A stretch of DNA of 64,000 bases from Pseudomonas sp. RIT-PI-AD. Its GTDB lineage: Bacteria; Pseudomonadota; Gammaproteobacteria; Pseudomonadales; Pseudomonadaceae. Positions 8,581-15,235 of this stretch are shown here, piece after piece; the stretch's first letter is position 1, and each line of letters begins with the position of its first letter. Where the stretch lies: positions 1 to 64,000 of the forward strand of contig NZ_JANZKU010000003.1 of NCBI RefSeq assembly GCF_025642785.1. The letters run 5' to 3'. The translations under genes were made by a program, and so were the position numbers. Under the pieces are notes generated by a model, which did no database searches, was not told the DNA's origin, and saw only the letters and a list, made by a program, of their open reading frames with translations.

Positions 8581-9828
8581 ATGATTCCTCTTTCCACTCC
8601 CCATGCGCCGCCCGGCCTCGTCGATGAAGGCGCCCCGCCAATGGCCTCGGCACGGGTGATGCTGTTCGCGGTGGCCTGTGCGCTGAGCGTGGCCAACGTC
8701 TACTACGCACAACCCCTGCTGGACGCCCTGGCGGAAGAGTTCGGCATCGCCCAGGGCGCCATCGGCGGCGTGGTCAGCCTGACCCAGACGGGCTGCGCGC
8801 TGGCGTTGCTGCTGCTGGTTCCCCTGGGCGACCTGCTCGATCGGCGCCGCCTGATGCTGGCGCAACTGTTTTTCCTGAGCGCCGCGCTGGTCGCCGTGGC
8901 CAGCGCCTTTTCGCCCCTCGCCCTGTTCGCCGGGATGCTCGCGGTGGGCCTGCTGGGCACGGCCATGACCCAGGGCCTGATCGCCTATGCGGCCAGTTGC
9001 GCGGCACCGGGGGAACGGGGTCGGGTGGTGGGCGCGGCCCAGGGTGGCGTGGTCATCGGCCTGTTGCTGGCTCGCGCGCTGGCGGGCTGGGTCGCCGACC
9101 TGGGCGGCTGGCGGGCGGTGTATTTCAGCTCGGCGGCGCTGGCACTGCTGCTCTGGCCGCTGCTCTGGCGAATGCTTCCGCCCCAGTGTTCGCCCAGCCC
9201 GCACCTGTCCTACGGGCGCCTGCTGGGGTCGATGCTCGGCCTGCTGCTGAGCCAGCGCGTCCTGCAGATCCGCGGCATGCTGGCGCTGCTGATGTTCGCC
9301 GCCTTCAGCATCTTCTGGAGTGCGATGGTGCTGCCCCTGAGCGCGCCTCCCCATTCCTTTTCCCACAGCGCGATCGGCGCCTTCGGCCTGGTCGGGGTCC
9401 TCGGTGCGCTGGCCGCCGCGCGTGCCGGGCACTGGGCAGACCGCGGCCTGGGCCAATGGACCAGCGGCGCCGCGCTGCTCCTGCTGACCCTCTGCTGGCT
9501 GCCCCTGGCGCTGGGCGACAGGCACCTGTGGGCCCTGGTACTGGGTGTGCTGTTGCTCGACCTCGCCGGCCAAGCGCTGCACGTCACCAACCAGAGCCTG
9601 ATCTTGCGCACCCCACCGGAGGCCCATAGCCGCCTGGTAGGGTGCTACATGCTGTTCTACGCCCTGGGCAGCGGCCTCGGCGCGATCGGCGCCACCCAGG
9701 TCTATGTCCTCGCGGGCTGGCAGGGCGTCTGCGCGCTGGGCGCCGGTGTCAGCCTGCTCGCCCTGGCCTTCTGGGCCGCGACCCTGCGCATCATGCCCGC
9801 CGCGGCCAGCGCTCGCCTCCCCGGCTGA
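8581..9828 (+). CDS. MFS drug/metabolite efflux transporter
   Basis: 415 residues with twelve hydrophobic segments, starting seven bases after AGGAG. The first membrane helix carries the VANVYYAQPLLDALAEEFG signature common to a group of Pseudomonas MFS exporters, and the loop between helices 2 and 3 has the PLGDLLDRRRLM motif A. The substrate is not predictable. Its position divergent from an HxlR regulator suggests inducible efflux of a toxic aldehyde, phenol or drug. A short charged N-terminal extension precedes the first helix; an alternative ATG at 8641 would remove it. Confidence 0.88.
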   Translation: MIPLSTPHAPPGLVDEGAPPMASARVMLFAVACALSVANVYYAQPLLDALAEEFGIAQGAIGGVVSLTQTGCALALLLLVPLGDLLDRRRLMLAQLFFLSAALVAVASAFSPLALFAGMLAVGLLGTAMTQGLIAYAASCAAPGERGRVVGAAQGGVVIGLLLARALAGWVADLGGWRAVYFSSAALALLLWPLLWRMLPPQCSPSPHLSYGRLLGSMLGLLLSQRVLQIRGMLALLMFAAFSIFWSAMVLPLSAPPHSFSHSAIGAFGLVGVLGALAAARAGHWADRGLGQWTSGAALLLLTLCWLPLALGDRHLWALVLGVLLLDLAGQALHVTNQSLILRTPPEAHSRLVGCYMLFYALGSGLGAIGATQVYVLAGWQGVCALGAGVSLLALAFWAATLRIMPAAASARLPG

Positions 9829-10104
9829 AGGGTCGCGAAGGGATGACCCGCCCTTGCGGAGGCTGCCCGAGCGGCCGGCCGCCGCCGATAGGATCTGCAA
9901 CGGCCGGCGGGTCGTCCCGAAGCGTGCTCCCTGCGCGGGTCGCGCCCGGAGGCGCGACTGCCCTGGAAGTAATGACCCCCGCTATCCGGGCCGTCACCGA
10001 AGCGTAATGAAGAACCCCGACTATCGGCACACCCAGCACGCATCCTCGATGCAAGCCGAGTGACGTTCGGAATAAGAAGGCCACCACTCGGTATAGCGGT
10101 CGAT

Positions 10105-10133
10105 CCGACATCTTTCGGGTGAGGTGCTAGGCT
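10105..10133 (+). promoter_or_regulatory. Candidate sigma-70 promoter of the carbamoyltransferase cassette
   Basis: CCGACA (10105-10110), a 17-base spacer, then TAGGCT (10128-10133). The -35 matches four of six consensus bases and the -10 three of six, so it is weak by sequence, but spacing is ideal and it sits directly before the structured leader. Transcription would start near 10140 and give a leader of about 136 bases. Confidence 0.4.
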
Positions 10134-10147
10134 GGGAACGTCTCGAT

Positions 10148-10275
10148 GATCTAGAGGTGTCTAGATCGGGCGTCAGCGGCCTTCGGGCCAGCGGGTTTGA
10201 AATCAGGGGATGATTTCGGAGTGATGCCGTACCACCCCTGGTGGTTATTAAATTGGCGAGAACAAGGAGGTTGTT
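10148..10275 (+). promoter_or_regulatory. Structured leader with five stem-loops; CsrA/RsmA-type site over the ribosome binding site
   Basis: Five perfect inverted repeats follow one another: GATCTAGA-GGTG-TCTAGATC (10148-10167), GGCC-TTCG-GGCC (10178-10189, a UUCG tetraloop), GAAATCA-GGGGA-TGATTTC (10199-10217), ACCACC-CCT-GGTGGT (10231-10245) and AACAA-GGAGG-TTGTT (10261-10275). The last places the Shine-Dalgarno GGAGG in its loop directly before ATG and contains ACAAGGAGGT, a ten-of-ten match to the consensus (A/U)CANGGANG(U/A) for RsmE/CsrA. The third loop also exposes GGA, and another GGA lies at 10218-10220. The first repeat could instead be a protein operator. The repeats are seen; RsmA control is inferred. 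Confidence 0.65.
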
Positions 10276-11997
10276 ATGATCGTTTTAGGTATTACCAATA
10301 ATGATTTGTCGGGTGCCTGCCTGGTCCGCGATGACCAGATTCTCTCGGCTGTAAGCGAAGAGCGTTTCACCCGTGTGAAGGATCATCGGATCTGGCCGAC
10401 CCAATCCATCGAATTCGTCTTGAGCCAGGCCGGCATGACCCTCCGGGATATCGATTACGTCGCCTATGGATGGAATGCCGGCTTCAATGCCGACAAACAT
10501 CTCCCCCTGTATTTCGATCGCATCGTCGATGAAGTCAGACACAACCCGGAAGGGCTTGCGCTCTTTCGCAAGCGCATCACCGATGAAATAAACAACGATA
10601 AAGAGAAAAGAGCGGAGTTCGACGACTTCGTTTCGACGCAGGGCCTGACCGGCAAGGCTTATTACATCGATCACCATGAATGCCACGCCCTGGGCGCCTA
10701 TGTCTGTTCGCCTTTCGATGACGCCCTGACCCTGACCTGCGATGGGCGCGGCGATTTCCAGTCGCTGACCCTGACCTATTACAGCCCCCACGAAGCCAGG
10801 GTACTGCAGCGTGAAACGAGCATAGACAGCCTCGGTTATTTCTATGGCCGGATCACCCATCTGCTGGGTTACAAGCCTAACCGTCATGAAGGCAAGATCA
10901 CCGGCCTCGCGGCCTTCGGCGATCCGGAAAAACTGCTGGGGGTCATGCAGCGGATGATCCGCTTCGAGGACGGGCGCATCAAAGCCGAATGCGGCGAGCT
11001 GTTCCTGCCGTCGTACCAAGGCTACAGCGATTCCCTGCAGAACCTGCTGGCCAAGGAGAAGCCCGAGGACATCGCGGCCGCCGTGCAGCGTCACACGGAA
11101 AACCTGCTGGTCGCCGTGGTCACCCACCACCTGGAACAATGCGGCAGCAGCAACCTTTGCCTGGCCGGCGGCGTATTCGGCAACGTGAAGCTCAACCAGC
11201 GTCTGCGCGAAATTCCCGCGGTGAAGAACGTCTATGTGCTGCCCTGCATGGGCGACGGCGGCTTGGCCCTGGCGGCGGCAGTGGGGACGGCTTACCTGAA
11301 GAACGGCACCCGTTTCAGGAACCCAGCGATGACCCTCGGCCCCGAGGCCCGGACTCAATCCCAGAACATCAACCTGATAAACCGCGACTATCCGCAACTG
11401 GCTTATCACAACCCTGCCAACCTCATCGAGGTCCTGGTCGAGGCGCTGCTGGAAAACCAGGTGCTGGGCATGTTCAAGGGCAAGATGGAATTCGGCCCGC
11501 GTGCGCTGTGCAACCGCAGCATCGTCTATCACGCCAAGGATGCCGAGGTGAACGACTGGCTCAACAAGCGCATGCACCGCACCGAGTTCATGCCCTTCGG
11601 GCCGGTGACGGCCATCGAGCAGGCGCCGCACTGCTATATCGGCTGGACCGAGGACCAGGTCGCCGCCGATACCATGACCATGACCTACGATTGCCATCCG
11701 CAGTTCATCGAGGCCAGCCCGGCCGTGGTGCACATCGATGGTACCGCCAGGCCGCAGGTGATCCGGCCCCAGGCGGACAGGTTCATGCACCGGCTGCTCA
11801 CCGCCTGGCACGACCGGACGGGACAGTCAGCCTTGATCAACACCTCGTTCAACCGCCACGAAGAGCCGATCGTCTGTTCTTCCCAGGATGCGCTGGCGGC
11901 GCTCGAGGAAGGCATGATCGACCTGCTGGTCATGAGCGAGTCGCTGATCGTCTGGCGCCGAGGCAAGAACAGTTTCGCCCTGCAACGCTTCGAATGA
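10276..11997 (+). CDS. NodU/CmcH/TobZ-family O-carbamoyltransferase
   Basis: 573 residues. These enzymes first make carbamoyl-AMP from carbamoyl phosphate and ATP, then transfer the carbamoyl group to a hydroxyl of a sugar, nucleoside or antibiotic. The Kae1-like N-terminal domain shows the metal-binding DHHECHALGAY (H133, H137), the phosphate-binding CDGRGD (155-160), KITGLAAFGD and LAGGVFGNVKLNQRL (297-311). The C-terminal domain has EFGPRALCNRSI (405-416), MPFGPVT and INTSFNRHEEPIV (521-533). All hallmark motifs are intact and the length is normal. Its first 100 codons are richer in A+T than the rest. It opens the cassette that continues to 14550; the acceptor is unknown. Confidence 0.93.
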   Translation: MIVLGITNNDLSGACLVRDDQILSAVSEERFTRVKDHRIWPTQSIEFVLSQAGMTLRDIDYVAYGWNAGFNADKHLPLYFDRIVDEVRHNPEGLALFRKRITDEINNDKEKRAEFDDFVSTQGLTGKAYYIDHHECHALGAYVCSPFDDALTLTCDGRGDFQSLTLTYYSPHEARVLQRETSIDSLGYFYGRITHLLGYKPNRHEGKITGLAAFGDPEKLLGVMQRMIRFEDGRIKAECGELFLPSYQGYSDSLQNLLAKEKPEDIAAAVQRHTENLLVAVVTHHLEQCGSSNLCLAGGVFGNVKLNQRLREIPAVKNVYVLPCMGDGGLALAAAVGTAYLKNGTRFRNPAMTLGPEARTQSQNINLINRDYPQLAYHNPANLIEVLVEALLENQVLGMFKGKMEFGPRALCNRSIVYHAKDAEVNDWLNKRMHRTEFMPFGPVTAIEQAPHCYIGWTEDQVAADTMTMTYDCHPQFIEASPAVVHIDGTARPQVIRPQADRFMHRLLTAWHDRTGQSALINTSFNRHEEPIVCSSQDALAALEEGMIDLLVMSESLIVWRRGKNSFALQRFE

Positions 11998-12009
11998 CCC
12001 GATAGGCCC

Positions 12010-12032
12010 GGGCTCCCCCAGGGAGCCCTTTT
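12010..12032 (+). terminator. Hairpin with T-run between carbamoyltransferase and MFS genes
   Basis: GGGCTCCC (12010-12017), a CCA loop, GGGAGCCC (12021-12028), then TTTT. This is a good intrinsic terminator just 13 bases after the carbamoyltransferase stop. If active, it would limit transcription into the three downstream genes, acting as a partial terminator or attenuator inside the operon. Confidence 0.7.
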
Positions 12033-12070
12033 CAAGGAGCCGTCTTCAAGGAACTTTCCGTGGTTACTGC

Positions 12071-13246
12071 ATGTATTTGATATTTTTCGGATTCTTCGCG
12101 GCCGAGGGGATCATCTATCCGTTCTGGCCCACCTGGCTGGATTCCCTGGGCTTCAGCACCAGCCAGATAGGCTTGCTGATCGCGGCGGCCTATTGGCCCC
12201 AGGTCGTCAGCGGGGTGTTGATCACCTACGTGGCGGACTGGCGGGTCGACCAGATTCGCTTGGCCGCCATCCTGGGATTCTCGGCGGCGGCGTGCACGTT
12301 GCTGTTTTATTTCCTGCCCGCACACCTCTACGCGTTCGTCGCCGTGAGCATCCTGTTCGGCGGCCTGTGGATGGTGGTGCTGCCATTGTCCGAGTCGTAC
12401 CTGCTCAAGCGCGACCAGCAAGCCCTGCAGAATTACGGCTGGGTCAGGGCCGTGGGCTCGTCCGCCTTCATCCTGATGTCGACCTTGGGCGGCATGCTGT
12501 TCACGCGCTACGGCCAATCCTGGGTACCCATCGTGATCGCCGCCAGCATGGTGTTCACCGCGCTGGGCTGCCTGTGGTTGCGCCGGCGGATCGCCGATGA
12601 ACCCGCACCGCCGGCGACCCGCGCCATCAAGCGGCCCGACTGGACGCGCCTGTTCGAGAACAGCAGCCTGCTGCTGGCCATCGCGGCGGCTAGCTTCATC
12701 CAGTTGAGCCACACCCTGTACTTTTCCACGGCGTCCATCAATTGGGGCGTCAAGGGCTATTCCTCGACGGCGGTGGGGATATTCTGGTCCGTGGCGGTGC
12801 TGGCGGAGATCACCTACTTCGCCTTCTCCAACAAGATCCTGGCGCGCTGTTCCCCGCTCCCCCTGGTGATGTTTTCCAGCGCCTGCGCGGCGGTGCGCTG
12901 GGCGTTTCTTTCCAACGGCGAGGCGACGTCGCTCATCGTGCTGGGGCAGTGCATGCACGCATTGAGTTTCGCCGCCTATCACTCGGCGATCATGCGGTTC
13001 ATTCGCGACCATGCGCCGCAGGACATCCAGGTGTTCACCCAGGGCGTCTACTATTCCCTTGCCGTTGCCTTGCCGATGGGTCTGGCCACTCCGTTCGCCG
13101 GCTACCTGTACGAAACGATGCCGGCCGGCTCCTACTACGTAATGGCCCTCTTTGCCTTGGTCGGGAGCCTGCTGGCCTTGATCGCCTATCAGAAGATGCG
13201 AAGCTCGAACCATGACAGCACGAACATTTACGGCCGTTTGCTTTGA
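12071..13246 (+). CDS. MFS permease, HcaT/LacY-like (MFS_1_like)
   Basis: 391 residues with about twelve membrane segments. The opening FFAAEGIIYPFWPTWLDSLGFSTSQIGLLIAA pattern (seen in pieces) matches the phenylpropionate-permease (HcaT) branch of the MFS, and NYGWVRAVGSSAFILMS is the equivalent of that family's YGKVRLWGS segment. It may import a precursor or export the carbamoylated product. The ATG at 12071 is the first in-frame start; the nearest purine-rich sites are two copies of TTCAAGGA (12031-12038, 12045-12052), the closer being 18 bases away, so initiation looks weak. The 3' end overlaps the HAD gene by 35 bases. Confidence 0.88.
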   Translation: MYLIFFGFFAAEGIIYPFWPTWLDSLGFSTSQIGLLIAAAYWPQVVSGVLITYVADWRVDQIRLAAILGFSAAACTLLFYFLPAHLYAFVAVSILFGGLWMVVLPLSESYLLKRDQQALQNYGWVRAVGSSAFILMSTLGGMLFTRYGQSWVPIVIAASMVFTALGCLWLRRRIADEPAPPATRAIKRPDWTRLFENSSLLLAIAAASFIQLSHTLYFSTASINWGVKGYSSTAVGIFWSVAVLAEITYFAFSNKILARCSPLPLVMFSSACAAVRWAFLSNGEATSLIVLGQCMHALSFAAYHSAIMRFIRDHAPQDIQVFTQGVYYSLAVALPMGLATPFAGYLYETMPAGSYYVMALFALVGSLLALIAYQKMRSSNHDSTNIYGRLL

Positions 13247-13919
13247 TATGGACGGCGTACTCATCCAGTCACGCGAGTTGATCGAGCGGGCCTGGGTCAG
13301 CGTCGCCCGCAGCGAGGGGATCGCGGTCAGCCCGGCGTTCATCCATGAACACATTCATGGCCGACCGGGCGAATACACCCTGCAGAGGCTGTTCGCCGAC
13401 TTCGATCCGGCGCAACGCCGCCGCATCAAAAGACGGGTGGACGCTATCGAGGAAGTCGGGGACTGCTCGCTGGTGCCCGGGGTGGCGAAGCTGATCGCCC
13501 AGTTGCGCGACGGCGCGGTGCCATTGGCGTTGGTGACCAGCAGTTGGCCCGCGCGTATCGAGCACGTGCTGCGCCAGCATGAGCTGGAAGACACGTTCGA
13601 CTGCGTGGTCTCGCGCGAGGACGTCGACGCCGGCAAGCCGGCGCCCGACTGCTACCGGCTGGCGGCGCAACGTTTGGATCGGCCGCCCCACGAGTGCCTG
13701 GTGTTCGAGGACTCCCTCAGCGGGGTGAGGTCGGCGGTGGACAGCGGGGCGCTGTGCCTGGCCATCGGCGGCGATCCCACTCTGGTGACCGATGGCGGCG
13801 CGGCCGCGGTGTACGCCGACTTCGAGGCACTGCCGGTCGCGCAGGCCCGGACATCGACCCATGCCTTCGACGGCGGCGGGTTATTCATCGGCGCCCATGC
13901 TTCCCGGAGATTCGCCTGA
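13212..13919 (+). CDS. HAD-superfamily phosphatase/phosphomutase (subfamily IA)
   Basis: 235 residues with all four HAD motifs: FDMDGVL with nucleophile D12 and acid-base D14, the VTSS loop at 108-111, K142 in GKPAPDCY, and EDSLSGV with E166/D167. A helical cap domain lies between motifs I and II. This pattern fits beta-phosphoglucomutase-like or sugar-phosphate phosphatases. The start codon lies inside the MFS gene without its own strong ribosome binding site, so translation is probably coupled. In the cassette it would act on a phosphorylated intermediate before or after carbamoylation; that role is inferred. The last 20 residues are not typical of the family. Confidence 0.88.
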   Translation: MTARTFTAVCFDMDGVLIQSRELIERAWVSVARSEGIAVSPAFIHEHIHGRPGEYTLQRLFADFDPAQRRRIKRRVDAIEEVGDCSLVPGVAKLIAQLRDGAVPLALVTSSWPARIEHVLRQHELEDTFDCVVSREDVDAGKPAPDCYRLAAQRLDRPPHECLVFEDSLSGVRSAVDSGALCLAIGGDPTLVTDGGAAAVYADFEALPVAQARTSTHAFDGGGLFIGAHASRRFA

Positions 13920-13920
13920 C

Positions 13921-14550
13921 ATGACCCCTACCCTGCGTCACGCCGCCGTCCTCTGGGATTTCCTCTCCGCCGGGCGCCGACACGCGGCCTGTGAGTTGAT
14001 CGTCGTCTGCGGCTCCTACGATCTGCGGGTCTGCGACTACGCCTGTGAATTGCTGGGCAAAGGCGTCGCCCCGCACCTGCTGTTCACCGGCAATACCGGC
14101 AACTGGACCCGCCACCTGTGGGAGGAGGCCGAGGCCGACGTGTTCGCCCGGCGAGCCTTGGCGCTGGGCATCAGGCCCGAACAGTTCAGCCTGGAGGCGC
14201 GGGCCACCAACTTCGCCGAAAACATCGCTTTCGCCAAGGCCATGTTCCCCCGGGTGAAGCGGGCGACTTTCCTCACCAAGCCGAACTCGATCCGTCGCGT
14301 GGCGCTGACCCTACCCATCCAGTGGCCGGGGCTCGAAGCCTACGTGGATGCGCCGGACTATGGCTTTCCAGAGCAGATCTCCAATCAGGTGGGGGTGCTG
14401 GGGGTGATAGATGAGATGGTCGGGGATGTGCAACGCATCAAGCTCTACCCGCAGAGGGGGTTTCAGGTCAAGCAGGCGATACCGGAGGAGGTCGAGGCGG
14501 CCTGGGAGTACCTGGTGGAGCAAGGGTTCGATCATCACCTGATCAAATGA
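13921..14550 (+). CDS. DUF218 (YdcF/ElyC/SanA-like) protein
   Basis: 209 residues, starting one base after the HAD stop codon, with GGAG ten bases upstream. The DUF218 pattern is visible: ELIVVCGSYDLRVCDYACELL, LLFTGNTGNWTR, EAEADVFARRALALGI and the closing EARATNFAENIAFAK, equivalent to the E-x-x-S-x-N-T-x-E-N motif of the family. It lacks the N-terminal membrane helices of SanA and ElyC, so it resembles the soluble YdcF type, for which SAM binding has been reported. Its enzymatic role is unknown. It is the final gene of the cassette before the tRNA cluster. Confidence 0.85.
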   Translation: MTPTLRHAAVLWDFLSAGRRHAACELIVVCGSYDLRVCDYACELLGKGVAPHLLFTGNTGNWTRHLWEEAEADVFARRALALGIRPEQFSLEARATNFAENIAFAKAMFPRVKRATFLTKPNSIRRVALTLPIQWPGLEAYVDAPDYGFPEQISNQVGVLGVIDEMVGDVQRIKLYPQRGFQVKQAIPEEVEAAWEYLVEQGFDHHLIK

Positions 14551-14740
14551 CAAGGCCCGCGGGCGCGAGGCGGGTCGCCCTGGCGATGCGCTGAGGATCG
14601 CCCCTGGCCTGAGAGCAGGCCACCCTTGCCGCCGGCAGGCGGGAGAACCTAAGGCGTGGGCGCCGCGAGGTCGAGACAAATCCGGTGAAAGCTATTGGGA
14701 GGCGGCATGCGCGGGCCCCTCGAGAACGATGGGGCACAAA

Positions 14741-14773
14741 CGAAGCGGCCCGCCAGAAAGGCGGGCCGCTTCG
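14741..14773. terminator. Strong hairpin terminator of the tRNA cluster
   Basis: Perfect 14-base arms, CGAAGCGGCCCGCC and GGCGGGCCGCTTCG, around AGAAA. It lies 10 bases beyond the 3' end of tRNA-Lys on the minus strand and is followed there by TTTG. It also faces the end of the DUF218 gene and may stop transcription from both sides. Confidence 0.8.
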
Positions 14774-14783
14774 ATGTCTTAAA

Positions 14784-14859
14784 TGGTGGGTCGTGTAGGA
14801 TTCGAACCTACGACCAATTGGTTAAAAGCCAACTGCTCTACCAACTGAGCTAACGACCC
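14784..14859 (-). tRNA. tRNA-Lys (anticodon TTT)
   Basis: Read on the minus strand, the 76-base gene begins GGGTCGTTAGCTCAGTTGG, has anticodon loop CTTTTAA with TTT, TTCGAATC in the T arm, and ends ACGACCC-A-CCA with an encoded CCA. All four stems pair. It is the last gene of a three-tRNA cluster. In P. aeruginosa the equivalent gene is a known integration site for large islands (established knowledge). Confidence 0.97.
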
Positions 14860-14868
14860 TGCAAGAAG

Positions 14869-14945
14869 TGGTCGGGGTAGAGAGATTCGAACTCCCGACA
14901 TCCTGCTCCCAAAGCAGGCGCGCTACCGGACTGCGCTATACCCCG
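14869..14945 (-). tRNA. tRNA-Pro (anticodon TGG)
   Basis: 77 bases on the minus strand, from CGGGGTATAGCGCAG to TACCCCG-A-CCA. The anticodon loop is CTTTGGGAG region with TGG between the paired CCTGC and GCAGG arms. GTTCGAATC is the T loop. CCA is encoded. Confidence 0.97.
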
Positions 14946-14954
14946 GCAGGAAGT

Positions 14955-15030
14955 TGGCTCCGCGACCTGGACTCGAACCAGGGACCCAATGATTAACAGT
15001 CATTTGCTCTACCGACTGAGCTATCGCGGA
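14955..15030 (-). tRNA. tRNA-Asn (anticodon GTT)
   Basis: 76 bases on the minus strand, from TCCGCGATAGCTCAG to TCGCGGA-G-CCA. The anticodon loop CTGTTAA carries GTT, the T loop is GGTTCGAGTCC, and CCA is encoded. It is the first gene of the cluster, about 55 bases downstream of a strong promoter. Confidence 0.97.
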
Positions 15031-15091
15031 ACGTCTGCCTTCCATGCTCTTCGCGGGACCGGTTTAGCGTTTCCCGTATCAGAGGCGCGCC

Positions 15092-15119
15092 ATTTTACGG
15101 TTCCCGAAGCGTCTGTCAA
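15092..15119 (-). promoter_or_regulatory. Sigma-70 promoter of the tRNA-Asn-Pro-Lys cluster
   Basis: On the minus strand: TTGACA (15114-15119, perfect), a 16-base spacer, and TAAAAT (15092-15097, five of six). The downstream discriminator is GGCGCGCC, very G+C-rich, a feature of stable-RNA promoters under stringent control. Confidence 0.85.
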
Positions 15120-15235
15120 CCCTTTGAAAAGCGAATCAAGACAGTGCTTTGCAGTTATCCGGTCGGCTGCTATATCTGTGCGCCCACGACACCACACAGG
15201 ACGTGTCCGCGCGCAGCGCGCCGGCTCGGTAGTCC

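Larger units (their letters stand above)
9829..10275 (+). other. 447-base intergenic region leading into the carbamoyltransferase cassette
   Basis: No coding sequence that I can support. The first half is G+C-rich and unstructured to my eye. The second half holds a candidate promoter at 10105-10133 and then five consecutive perfect stem-loops up to the start codon at 10276. These are listed separately. Confidence 0.7.
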
